Assembly: GCF_014650915.1 (NCBI RefSeq)
Contig: NZ_BMVW01000001.1
Span: 806,001 to 870,000 of the forward strand
Origin: Streptomyces poonensis
GTDB taxonomy: Bacteria > Actinomycetota > Actinomycetes > Streptomycetales > Streptomycetaceae
Direction of reading: 5' to 3'
DNA: 64,000 bases
Part shown: positions 52,587 to 60,644 of the stretch, in pieces
Numbering within the stretch: position 1 is the first letter of the stretch
Layout of the letters: each line of letters opens with the position of its first letter
Notes under the pieces: generated by a model
What the model saw: only the letters and a program-made list of their open reading frames with translations
Database searches by the model: none
Told to the model about the DNA's origin: nothing
Position numbers and translations under genes: made by a program

Positions 52587-52873
52587 CTCGCGCCCCCCGT
52601 CGTGGAGTTCCCGTTCCCGGTGCTTCGCGGCTCCGCCCGGTGGTCCGTGCGGGCGGTGCCTCCTTGCCTGTGCCGAAAAGCTTGCCGGGATCACTTCATG
52701 GCCATGTCCGCCGACTGTCACAGACCTGTCACAGGCCCCGTCCCGCCCACCGCCCGGCCCGCGATCACGGAGCAGAACCGTATGGCTACGCGGACGGCAC
52801 GAGTCTGCGCGGGTCACGGGTGGGAGCGCTCCGCCAGTCGATGCGGAGCCTTGGCATGGGCCAGAATGAGCCC
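52587..52873. promoter_or_regulatory. Divergent sigQ-afsQ1 control region
   Basis: 287 bases holding the AfsQ1-type repeat at 52717-52732. CAGAAT lies six bases before the afsQ1 GTG and may be a leaderless -10. No open frame is supported. Confidence 0.6.
52717..52732. promoter_or_regulatory. AfsQ1-type binding site
   Basis: GTCAC-AGACCT-GTCAC matches the published AfsQ1 consensus GTnAC-n6-GTnAC exactly. It sits between sigQ and afsQ1. Confidence 0.8.
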
Positions 52874-53551
52874 GTGCCTTCCCTGTTGCTGATCGAGGAC
52901 GACGACGCCATCCGCACGGCCCTGGAGCTCTCCCTGACGCGCCAGGGGCACCGTGTCGCCACCGCCGCTTCCGGCGAGGACGGTCTCAAGCTGCTGCGCG
53001 AGCAGCGACCGGATCTGATCGTCCTGGATGTGATGCTGCCCGGTATCGACGGCTTCGAGGTGTGCCGTCGCATCCGGCGCACGGACCAGCTGCCGATCAT
53101 CCTGCTGACCGCCCGCAGCGACGACATCGACGTGGTGGTGGGCCTGGAGTCCGGCGCCGACGACTATGTCGTCAAGCCCGTGCAGGGCCGGGTGCTGGAC
53201 GCCCGGATCCGGGCCGTGCTGCGGCGCGGGGAGCGCGAGGCGAACGACTCGGCGACGTTCGGCAACGTGGTCATCGACCGCGCCGCGATGACGGTGACCA
53301 AGAACGGCGAGGACCTCCAGCTGACGCCCACCGAGCTGCGGCTGCTGCTGGAGCTGAGCCGCCGCCCCGGGCAGGCCCTGTCCCGCCAGCAGCTGCTGCG
53401 GCTGGTCTGGGAGCACGACTACCTCGGTGACTCGCGGCTCGTCGACGCCTGTGTGCAGCGCCTGCGCGCGAAGGTCGAGGACGTCCCGTCTTCGCCGACC
53501 CTGATCCGTACCGTCCGCGGCGTCGGCTACCGGCTGGACGCCCCTCAGTGA
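52874..53551 (+). CDS. afsQ1: Response regulator AfsQ1
   Basis: OmpR/PhoB-type regulator of 225 residues that with AfsQ2 controls antibiotic genes, sigQ and nitrogen assimilation. Receiver domain: acidic pocket in LLLIEDDDAI, phospho-acceptor Asp52 in LIVLDVMLPG, Lys in DDYVVKPVQGR. Winged-helix domain: TPTELRLLLELSRRPGQALS and DSRLVDACVQRLRAKVED. GTG at 52874 gives the same start as S. coelicolor AfsQ1 and the chain is nearly identical to it by memory. Its end overlaps afsQ2 by four bases. Confidence 0.97.
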   Translation: MPSLLLIEDDDAIRTALELSLTRQGHRVATAASGEDGLKLLREQRPDLIVLDVMLPGIDGFEVCRRIRRTDQLPIILLTARSDDIDVVVGLESGADDYVVKPVQGRVLDARIRAVLRRGEREANDSATFGNVVIDRAAMTVTKNGEDLQLTPTELRLLLELSRRPGQALSRQQLLRLVWEHDYLGDSRLVDACVQRLRAKVEDVPSSPTLIRTVRGVGYRLDAPQ

Positions 53552-55203
53552 CCGAAGCACACCAGGAGCACGAGGAACACGCGGAGCCCCAGGAGCCCCG
53601 GGAGCGCCGGGGCGGCCTCCGCGGCTGGTCGGCGGCGCGCAGGGCGGTCTCGTCGGGTCTGCGCTTCACCAGTCTGCGGCTGCGCCTGGTGGTCGTCTTC
53701 GGCCTCGTCGCGCTCACGGCGGCGGTGTCGGCGTCCGGCATCGCGTACTGGCTCAACCGCGAGGCCGTGCTGACCCGCGCGCAGGACGCGGCGCTCGCCG
53801 ACTTCGAACGGGAGATGCAGAACCACGCGAGCACGCTGCCGCTGCACCCCAGCGAGGAGCAACTGGCGCTGGCCGCCCGGCAGATGACCGACGACGGCCG
53901 CCTCTTCAGCGTGCTGCTGATCGCCGAGGACGCGGATGGCAAGGCCGTACGGGGCAGTTCCGGCACGTCGGCGCTGGACGGCTTCACGCTGCAGGACGTC
54001 CCGGCGTCGCTGCGGAAGGCGGTCGACAAGCAGCAGCCGATCACGTCGAACAACAAGGACGCGTACCACCTGTACTGGCAGCGGGTCATCGACGAGGACA
54101 AGCCGTACCTGGTCGGCGGCGCGAAGGTGATCGGCGGCGGTCCGACGGGCTACATGCTGAAGTCGCTGGAGCCGGAGGCGAAGGACCTCAACTCCCTGGC
54201 CTGGTCGCTGGGCATCGCCACCGGGCTCGCGCTCGTCGGCGCGGCGCTGCTGGCGCAGGCCGCCGCGACGACCGTACTGAAGCCCGTGCACCGGCTCGGC
54301 ATCGCGGCCCGCCGGCTGGGCGAGGGCAAGCTCGACACCCGGCTACGGGTGTCCGGTACGGACGAGCTGGCCGACCTGTCCCGGACGTTCAACCGCGCCG
54401 CGGAGTCCCTGGAGAAGAAGGTCGACGACATGAGCGCCCGCGAGGAGGCGTCCCGGCGCTTCGTCGCCGACATGTCCCACGAGCTCCGTACGCCCCTGAC
54501 GGCGATCACCGCCGTGACGGAGGTGCTGGAGGACGAGCTGGACGCCGAGGACGGCGGCCTCGAACCCATGATCGAGCAGGCCGTACGGCTCGTCGTGAGC
54601 GAGACCCGGCGCCTGAACGACCTGGTCGAGAACCTCATGGAGGTGACCCGCTTCGACGCGGGCACCGCGCGGCTGGTGCTGGACGACGTGGACATCGCCG
54701 ACCAGATCACCGCGTGCATCGACGCGCGCGCGTGGCTGGACGCGGTGGAGCTGGACGCCGAGCGCGGCATCATGGCCCGCCTCGACCCGCGCCGCCTGGA
54801 CGTGATCCTGGCCAACCTGATCGGCAACGCCCTCAAGCACGGCGGTTCGCCGGTGCGGGTGGTGGTGCGGGAGGAGGACTCCGCCCTGGTCATCGAGGTG
54901 CAGGACAACGGTCCCGGTATCCCCGAGGACGTCCTGCCGCACGTCTTCGACCGCTTCTACAAGGCGAGCGCCTCCCGCCCCCGGTCCGAGGGCAGCGGCC
55001 TCGGCCTGTCCATCGCCCTGGAGAACGCCCACATCCACGGCGGCGAGATCACCGCGGCCAACGCGCCGAAGGGCGGCGCGGTCTTCACCCTGCGGCTGCC
55101 GCGCGACGCGTCCGCGCTGATAGCCGAGGACACCGAGGGCACCGCGGCCTCCGAGAACACGGACGGGGCGCGGGGCAACGGCACGGAGGGGAACGGCGGA
55201 TGA
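53548..55203 (+). CDS. afsQ2: Sensor histidine kinase AfsQ2
   Basis: Membrane histidine kinase of 551 residues, partner of AfsQ1. An Arg/Glu-rich leader (1-35) precedes helix 1 (LVVVFGLVALTAAVSASGIA), an extracytoplasmic sensor of about 140 residues, helix 2 (LGIATGLALVGAALLAQAAA) and a HAMP domain. The phosphorylated His311 is in FVADMSHELRTPLTAITAVT; ATP-binding motifs are LIGNALKHG, DNGPGIPEDVLPHVFDRFYK and GLGLSIA. A disordered Thr/Asn-rich end follows. GTGA overlap with afsQ1; the next gene overlaps its stop by four bases, so the three are coupled. Confidence 0.97.
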   Translation: MTEAHQEHEEHAEPQEPRERRGGLRGWSAARRAVSSGLRFTSLRLRLVVVFGLVALTAAVSASGIAYWLNREAVLTRAQDAALADFEREMQNHASTLPLHPSEEQLALAARQMTDDGRLFSVLLIAEDADGKAVRGSSGTSALDGFTLQDVPASLRKAVDKQQPITSNNKDAYHLYWQRVIDEDKPYLVGGAKVIGGGPTGYMLKSLEPEAKDLNSLAWSLGIATGLALVGAALLAQAAATTVLKPVHRLGIAARRLGEGKLDTRLRVSGTDELADLSRTFNRAAESLEKKVDDMSAREEASRRFVADMSHELRTPLTAITAVTEVLEDELDAEDGGLEPMIEQAVRLVVSETRRLNDLVENLMEVTRFDAGTARLVLDDVDIADQITACIDARAWLDAVELDAERGIMARLDPRRLDVILANLIGNALKHGGSPVRVVVREEDSALVIEVQDNGPGIPEDVLPHVFDRFYKASASRPRSEGSGLGLSIALENAHIHGGEITAANAPKGGAVFTLRLPRDASALIAEDTEGTAASENTDGARGNGTEGNGG

Positions 55204-55826
55204 CCGTACGACGAGGGGGGCGCGCGGCCGTACGGAGCGTACTCGCGGCCGGGGTGCTGGCGGCCGCGCTCGGGGGCTGCGGCATCCGGTCCACCCAGGT
55301 GCCCACGGACTTCGGCCCGGCCCCCTCGCGGGTACGGTGCACGCTGTCGTCCACGGACGTCGCCCAGCGGAGCTCGACCGGTGTTCCGGTCCGGGTCTTC
55401 CTGCTCTGTTCCAAGCAGCTCGTCTCCGTCGACCGTGCCGTACGCCTCCCCGAGGGCACGTCGGACGTGGAGCGGCGCGTCCTGGTCGCCCAGGGCCTCC
55501 TCGGCGAGCTCTCCGAGCCGCCCTCGGAGGCCGAGGACCAGGCCGGGTACGAGACGTCCGTGCCGGCCGGCCTGACGGTGAGCGGCCCCCGGCCGGGCGA
55601 CCCGGAGGACGCCCTGCGGCTGTCCACGTCGCCCGAGCGGCTGACGCGGTACGCCCTCGCCCAGACCGTCTGCACCTTCGCCGACTCCACGGCGGCCGAG
55701 GGCGACGGCTCGGTGGTGCTCGGCGGCCCGGGCACGGACCCGCTCCGGCGGTACGAGTGCACGGCCGAGCTGCGCTCCGACCCGGGCACCCGGAAGCCGC
55801 CGTCCACGGAGGTCGAAACTCCCTGA
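55200..55826 (+). CDS. Lipoprotein coupled to AfsQ1/AfsQ2
   Basis: A 208-residue lipoprotein with lipobox LGGC and a beta-rich domain (FLLCSKQLVSVDRAVRLPEG; VLVAQGLLGELSEPPSEAED) that resembles the GerMN domain found in LpqB and spore-germination proteins. Its ATG overlaps the afsQ2 stop (ATGA), and the same neighbour exists at this place in S. coelicolor. A role as an extracytoplasmic modulator of the AfsQ2 sensor is an inference from this coupling, by analogy with LpqB and MtrB. Confidence 0.87.
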   Translation: MTVRRGGRAAVRSVLAAGVLAAALGGCGIRSTQVPTDFGPAPSRVRCTLSSTDVAQRSSTGVPVRVFLLCSKQLVSVDRAVRLPEGTSDVERRVLVAQGLLGELSEPPSEAEDQAGYETSVPAGLTVSGPRPGDPEDALRLSTSPERLTRYALAQTVCTFADSTAAEGDGSVVLGGPGTDPLRRYECTAELRSDPGTRKPPSTEVETP

Positions 55827-55971
55827 GCCGGACGCGCCGGCTCCGGACGGCCGGGCCGCACCAGGGCCCGACCGGCGGGCGGGCCCCCGCCGTGGCGCAT
55901 CCGGCATCCTCCCGGCCGTCGTGGCGCACGGGTGCGGAACCGATCGCGCCGGAGGCCGCGTCTAGGGGGGC

Positions 55972-56523
55972 GTGCAGCGTCAAGGTTGGACCGGCGGCAG
56001 CGCCGGTGCCCGCGTCCGTGCGGCAGGAGGTGTTCTCCTCGTCGCCCATCTCGCGCTCGTCGCCTGGATCACGCTGCGTCCGCTGGACGTGCCCTGGGTG
56101 AGCGCCGCCAACCTCCGTCCGTTCGCCGGTATCCGGGCCGACCTCGCGCTCGGCTGGCCGGAGGCGGCCCGCCGCATCGGCGAGGGCCTGGCCCTGCTCG
56201 CGCCCCTGGGTGTCCTGCTGCCGATGGCCCACGGCAGGCTCACCGTCTCGCCGCTCGCCTCGCTGGCCCGTGCGGTCGCGGCCGGAGCGCTGCTGTCCGT
56301 CGTCATCGAGCTGCTGCAGACCGGGGTGCCGGGACAGGTCGTCGACATCGACTCGATCCTGCTCAACACGGTCGGCGTGGCCGTCGCCCATCTCGCGGTC
56401 GTCCCCGCCGGCCGGGCCCTGGTGCGCCGCCGGGCCGAGACCCGGCGCCGGGCGGCCCTCCGCAGGGAGGACCCGGCTCAGGGTCGCACCCCGACGATTC
56501 CCAGGGTCGGGATAGCTCCGTAG
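55972..56523 (+). CDS. VanZ-like membrane protein
   Basis: A 183-residue membrane protein of the VanZ family, with helices near LLVAHLALVAWITLRPL, LALLAPLGVLLPMAHG, VAAGALLSVVIELLQTG and ILLNTVGVAVAHLAVV. The motif VVDIDSILLNTVG is the family hallmark, together with NLRPFAGIR. VanZ proteins have been linked to low-level glycopeptide tolerance and to envelope processes; the biochemical role is not settled. A positively charged tail of about 35 residues follows. GTG start with a G-rich region just before. Confidence 0.88.
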   Translation: MQRQGWTGGSAGARVRAAGGVLLVAHLALVAWITLRPLDVPWVSAANLRPFAGIRADLALGWPEAARRIGEGLALLAPLGVLLPMAHGRLTVSPLASLARAVAAGALLSVVIELLQTGVPGQVVDIDSILLNTVGVAVAHLAVVPAGRALVRRRAETRRRAALRREDPAQGRTPTIPRVGIAP

Positions 56524-56624
56524 AGTGACGCTTCGTCCGGTTCGTCACCGTAACGTCGGGGGTACCCGAGGACGACGGGCCGCCAACCGGGTGGCCCCGC
56601 CTCACGGTTGACGAAGGAGCCACG

Positions 56625-56825
56625 ATGAGCCGCCTTGCCCGCCCCACCGACGGCCGGATGATAGGCGGAGTGTGCGCAGCGCTGGCACGGCGCTTCGGCA
56701 CCTCCGCGACCACGATGCGCGTGATCTTCCTGCTGTCCTGTCTGCTTCCGGGTCCGCAGTTCCTCCTCTACATAGCCCTGTGGATCCTGCTGCCCGCGGA
56801 GGACAAGACCCGCACGGCGTGGTGA
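56625..56825 (+). CDS. PspC-domain small membrane protein
   Basis: A 66-residue protein consisting of a single PspC domain: RPTDGRMIGGVCAALARRFG, then TTMRVIFLLSCLLPGPQFLL and IALWILLPAED. PspC proteins sense envelope stress in enteric bacteria; in Streptomyces many stand alone and have no known partner, which is also the case here. GAAGGAG lies about six bases before the ATG. A strong terminator follows. Confidence 0.93.
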   Translation: MSRLARPTDGRMIGGVCAALARRFGTSATTMRVIFLLSCLLPGPQFLLYIALWILLPAEDKTRTAW

Positions 56826-56868
56826 CCCGCACCGCGACGAACCGGTGACTCCGGCCCACCGCACGACG

Positions 56869-56898
56869 ATGGGGCGCACCCAGGAGGGTGCGCCCCAT
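56869..56898. terminator. Terminator after the PspC gene
   Basis: Thirteen-bp perfect stem (56869-56881 with 56886-56898) and four-base loop between convergent genes, probably serving both. Confidence 0.88.
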
Positions 56899-56974
56899 GC
56901 GCGCGTCTGCGTCAGTGGTGCGCGTACGGCGCGTCTGCGCGTACGGGCGGTGTGCGTGCGTACGGCGGGCCGGT

Positions 56975-57406
56975 TCAGCCGCCGAGCGGCAGGCCGTTGA
57001 TGCCCAGGCCCTGGATGGGCAGCCCCTGCACCGGCAGGCCGCCGAGCAGCGCGGCAGCCGCCCCGGTGGGACCTTTCCGGAGCGTTTCGGCGACCACGGG
57101 CCGCGCGGCCCGCGCCCCCTTGCCGAGCACCTTCTGACCCGTGGCGACCGCGCCGGCGGCGGCACTCGGCAGCGCCTGCGACACGCTCTCCGCAGCACCC
57201 GGCAGCGCCTCCGTGACCTTGTCCGTGGTGCTCGGCAGCGCCTGCGAGACGTTGTCCGTCGGCAGCGCCTCCGTCACATCGCCCAGCGTCTGGGCGGTGT
57301 CCGGCAGGGCGGCCGGGGCGGCGGCTTCGGCGACACCCGCGCCCGTGGCGGCAATGGCGGCACCGAGGGCGGCGACACCCAGGGTCTTGGCAGCAGACTG
57401 CTTCAT
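56975..57406 (-). CDS. Secreted Ala/Leu-rich small protein with repeats
   Basis: A 143-residue exported protein: signal peptide (TLGVAALGAAIAATGAGVAEA), several imperfect copies of an 11-13 residue unit containing VSQALPS or VTEALPG, and a Gly/Leu/Pro end (GLPVQGLPIQGLGINGLPLG). It has no Cys. The repeated ALP units and lack of a sorting signal suggest a loosely structured wall or matrix protein. ATG at 57406; a ribosome site of GGACGC type is weak. No family is recognised. Confidence 0.85.
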   Translation of the reverse strand: MKQSAAKTLGVAALGAAIAATGAGVAEAAAPAALPDTAQTLGDVTEALPTDNVSQALPSTTDKVTEALPGAAESVSQALPSAAAGAVATGQKVLGKGARAARPVVAETLRKGPTGAAAALLGGLPVQGLPIQGLGINGLPLGG

Positions 57407-57532
57407 GGTGAATGCGTCCTTGAATGCGTTACGGGGATGAGCGGTCCAGAAACGTAAACATCAAATTCCCGCCTTCGCAAATTCCGAGAAGCGGCCGAAT
57501 CCGCATGATCCGACCGCCTCCCGTCTCGCATT

Positions 57533-58687
57533 TCAGCCGTCACTGACCGCAGACCTGCTGGTAGATGCGGTCTGCCGGAACAGCCATTCGGATTTCAATT
57601 CCGCATATCCAGGCTTGATGACGTCATTGATCATCGCCAGACGTTCATCGAAAGGAATGAATGCTGATTTCATCGCATTTACCGAGAACCACTGCATGTC
57701 GTCAAGCGTGTAACCGAATGCGCCGACGAGATGCTCGAATTCACGGCTCATGCTGGTTCCGGACATCAGGCGGTTGTCCGTGTTCACCGTCGCGCGGAAG
57801 TGGAGCCGGCGCAGCAGCCCGATGGGATGCCCGGCGTACGAGTCCGCGGCCCCGGTCTGGAGGTTGGAGCTGGGGCACAGCTCCAACGGGATCCGCTTGT
57901 CGCGGACGTACGAGGCGAGCCGGCCCAGCTTCACGGAGCCGTCGGCGCCGACCTGGATGTCGTCGACGATCCGCACGCCGTGGCCGAGCCGGTCGGCGCC
58001 GCACCACTGGAGGGCCTGCCAGATGGACGGGAGCCCGAAGGCCTCACCGGCGTGGATGGTGAAGTGGTTGTTCTCCCGCTTCAGGAACTCGAAGGCGTCC
58101 AGGTGCCGGGTGGGCGGGTGGCCGGCCTCGGCGCCCGCGATGTCGAAGCCGACGACGCCCAGGTCGCGGTAGCGGTTGGCGAGTTCGGCGATCTCCAGGG
58201 CGCGGGCCGCGTGCCGCATGGCGGTGAGCAGGGCGCCGACCCGGATGCGCCGGCCGTCCTCCCGGGCGCGCCGCTCGCCCTCGCGGAAGCCCTCGTTGAC
58301 GGCCTCGACGACCTCTTCGAGGCTCAGCCCGCCCTCGAGGTGCTGCTCGGGGGCGTACCGCACCTCGGCGTAGACGACGCCGTCCGCGGCGAGGTCCTCG
58401 GCGCACTCGGCGGCGACCCGGACGAGCGCGTCCCGCGTCTGCATCACGCCGACGGTGTGGGAGAAGGTCTCCAGGTACCGCTCCAGCGAGCCGGAGTCGG
58501 CGGCGGCCCGGAACCAGGCGCCGAGCCGGCCGGGGTCGGTCTCCGGGAGGGCGGCGTAGCCCGTCTCGCGGGCGAGGTCGACGACCGTGCCGGGGCGCAG
58601 CCCGCCGTCGAGGTGGTCGTGCAGCAGAACCTTGGGCGCCCGGCGGATCTGGTCCGAGTTCGGGGTGTTCATGGTCTGGCTCGTCAT
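57533..58687 (-). CDS. add: Adenosine deaminase
   Basis: Zinc enzyme of 384 residues that converts adenosine and deoxyadenosine to inosine and deoxyinosine, feeding PNP. Metal and catalytic residues are seen in [15 protein letters not shown] (His pair), TIHAGEAFG (Glu), RLGHGVRI (His) and [10 protein letters not shown] (Asp). The form TDN instead of TDD is as in Streptomyces Add. ATG at 58687 is preceded by TACAGT with a six-base gap and no ribosome site; the much longer frame to 59623 is not used. The C-terminal Ser/Thr tail is typical. A regulon palindrome lies at 58704-58715. Confidence 0.96.
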   Translation of the reverse strand: MTSQTMNTPNSDQIRRAPKVLLHDHLDGGLRPGTVVDLARETGYAALPETDPGRLGAWFRAAADSGSLERYLETFSHTVGVMQTRDALVRVAAECAEDLAADGVVYAEVRYAPEQHLEGGLSLEEVVEAVNEGFREGERRAREDGRRIRVGALLTAMRHAARALEIAELANRYRDLGVVGFDIAGAEAGHPPTRHLDAFEFLKRENNHFTIHAGEAFGLPSIWQALQWCGADRLGHGVRIVDDIQVGADGSVKLGRLASYVRDKRIPLELCPSSNLQTGAADSYAGHPIGLLRRLHFRATVNTDNRLMSGTSMSREFEHLVGAFGYTLDDMQWFSVNAMKSAFIPFDERLAMINDVIKPGYAELKSEWLFRQTASTSRSAVSDG

Positions 58688-58693
58688 CTCCGC

Positions 58694-58699
58694 ACTGTA
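58694..58699 (-). promoter_or_regulatory. Leaderless -10 element of add
   Basis: TACAGT on the minus strand ends six bases before the add ATG. Confidence 0.55.
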
Positions 58700-58703
58700 C
58701 TGC

Positions 58704-58715
58704 CTACGCGCGTAG
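58704..58715. promoter_or_regulatory. Nucleoside-regulon palindrome, site 3
   Basis: CTACGCGCGTAG at -28 to -17 relative to the inferred add start, identical to sites 1 and 2. Confidence 0.82.
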
Positions 58716-58801
58716 ACGGACTGTCGGACAAACGGCTCCGATACCCAACGGTGACCGCGCGGACAGGTGGCGTACACCGCCGCTTCTGACACTGTTCTGT
58801 C

Positions 58802-59563
58802 ATGGCACAGCAAGCAACGCCGGTCCGCAGCCCACGACTTGGACGGGTAATCGGTCAGGAGCCGCCGACAGTGAGCGGAGTGGTGCTGCTCCTCCCGGCC
58901 GGCGACGAGATCTCCGGCCGCAGGCCCTCCCCGATGCTCGCGGCGGCCTCCGTCCGCGCCCTCGGGCGCCGGTTCTCCCGCGCGGGACGCGCCGAGGGCC
59001 TGGTCGCGCACGTGGTGCACTACCGCTACCGGGGCTGGAACGGCACCGCCGCGCATCTGGCCCAGGATGCCTCCTGGGCGGCCGACGAGGTCGTACGGCG
59101 CTACGGGGACGTCCCGGTGTGTCTGGCCGGCGTGGACATGGGCGGCCGGGCCGCGCTGCGCGCGGGCGGCCACGAGGCCGTCAACTCCGTGCTCGCACTG
59201 GCTCCCTGGCTGCCGGAGGACGATGTCGCCGTGCCACCCGAACCGGTGAAGCAGCTGGCCGGCCGGCAGGTCATGATCGTGCACGGCACCAACGACCAGC
59301 GCACCGACCCCGAACTGTCGTTCCGGCTCGCGCAGCGCGCGAAGAAGGCCAACCGCGACATCTGCCGCTTCGAGGTCCACTCCGACGGGCACGGGCTGCA
59401 CCAGCACCGGGACGAGGTGCACGCGCTGGCCGAGGACTTCGTCATGGGAGCGCTGTTCGGGCGCGCCTTCTCCCGGCCGGTGGAGGACGCGCTCGCGGCG
59501 CCGCCCCCGCTGGGGCTGAGGATGCCGCTCGCGGCGGGGTTCGGGCGGTCGTTGCGGCACTGA
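58802..59563 (+). CDS. Alpha/beta hydrolase with Asp at the nucleophile position
   Basis: A 253-residue cytosolic hydrolase-fold protein. The strand-turn-helix that normally reads GxSxG is [16 protein letters not shown], with Asp112 at the nucleophile place, as in epoxide hydrolases and haloalkane dehalogenases rather than esterases. The acid and His positions appear to be NDQRTDPE and [13 protein letters not shown]. No cap domain is evident, which is unlike those two families. CACTGT lies six bases before the ATG, so transcription may be leaderless. Divergent from add; substrate unknown. Confidence 0.82.
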   Translation: MAQQATPVRSPRLGRVIGQEPPTVSGVVLLLPAGDEISGRRPSPMLAAASVRALGRRFSRAGRAEGLVAHVVHYRYRGWNGTAAHLAQDASWAADEVVRRYGDVPVCLAGVDMGGRAALRAGGHEAVNSVLALAPWLPEDDVAVPPEPVKQLAGRQVMIVHGTNDQRTDPELSFRLAQRAKKANRDICRFEVHSDGHGLHQHRDEVHALAEDFVMGALFGRAFSRPVEDALAAPPPLGLRMPLAAGFGRSLRH

Positions 59564-59627
59564 GCGACGCACCCTCCCAGGCCGCGCGCCGGCCCGTACA
59601 CCGTCACCCCCGCCCCCCGTCACTCCC

Positions 59628-60578
59628 TCAGCCCGGCAGCAGACGGCCCCTCCGGGACAGCAGGAACTTCTTGAACGCGGCCACCGGAGGGGTGTCCGGG
59701 TGGCCGTCCAGCCAGGCGACGCCGATCTCGCGCACCGCGCGCGGGGCGGTGACCGTCAGCTCGACGACACCGGGGCGCGGCACGGCGGGCGGGGGCAGCA
59801 GGGCCACGCCGAGACCGGCGGCGACGAGCCCGCGCAACGTCTCGGCCTCCTCGCCCTCGAAGGCGATCCGCGGCCGGAACCCGGCCTCCCGGCACAGGTC
59901 GTCGGTGATGCGGCGCATGCCGTAGCCGGGTTCCAGGGTCACGAACATCTCGTCGGCGGCCTCGGCGAGGCGGACCCGCCGGCGGGAGGCGAGACGGTGG
60001 TCGGCCGGCACGACGAGGCGCAGCTTCTGCTCGTCGAGGCGGCGGGCCACCAGGTCGGGCGCGTCCGGCACCGGTGAGGTCAGGCAGAGGTCCAGCTCCC
60101 CCGCCCGCAGCCGCTCCAGCATCGCCTCGCCGTAGTTCTGGACGAGGCTGAAGCGGACGCGGGGGTGGTCGGCGCGGAAGGCGCGGAGGAGGCCGGGGAC
60201 CGTCTCGGAGCCCATGGTGTGCAGGAAGCCGAAGGCGACCTTGCCGGTGGCGGGGTCGGCGTCGGCGCGCACCTCGTCGGCGGCACGCCCGATCTCGGCG
60301 AGCGCGCGCTCGACCGAGGCCAGGAAGGTACGGCCGGCGGGGGTGAGCGCGACGGTCCGGCCCCGGCGCGCGAACAGGTCGACGCCCAGGTCCTGTTCGA
60401 GGCGGACCATGGCCCGTGAGAGCGTGGACTGCGGGACCAGCATCTCCTGCGCGGCCCGGGTGACGTGCTCGGTACGGGCGACCCCGGCGAAGTACGCCAA
60501 CCGCGGGGCGAGCGTCGCCACAATGTCTTCTGTGTCACCGGACGGTGACAGTTGCGCCTCTGACCTCTGCTGATGCAC
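59628..60578 (-). CDS. LysR-family regulator
   Basis: About 316 residues with N-terminal HTH ([40 protein letters not shown]) and a substrate-binding C-terminal domain ([20 protein letters not shown]). It resembles regulators of MFS exporters. It is divergent from the MFS gene with a 66-base gap, so it very probably controls that gene. TCCGTGCATTGGA in the gap fits the T-N11-A LysR box. Start codon is uncertain: GTG at 60578 or 60581 or upstream ATG codons; no ribosome site is clear. Confidence 0.9.
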   Translation of the reverse strand: MHQQRSEAQLSPSGDTEDIVATLAPRLAYFAGVARTEHVTRAAQEMLVPQSTLSRAMVRLEQDLGVDLFARRGRTVALTPAGRTFLASVERALAEIGRAADEVRADADPATGKVAFGFLHTMGSETVPGLLRAFRADHPRVRFSLVQNYGEAMLERLRAGELDLCLTSPVPDAPDLVARRLDEQKLRLVVPADHRLASRRRVRLAEAADEMFVTLEPGYGMRRITDDLCREAGFRPRIAFEGEEAETLRGLVAAGLGVALLPPPAVPRPGVVELTVTAPRAVREIGVAWLDGHPDTPPVAAFKKFLLSRRGRLLPG

Positions 60579-60644
60579 CACGGGAACGATTATGAGGGTT
60601 CCGTGCATTGGACGCATGAGTGCAGGTGTTCCTACCGTCGGGGC

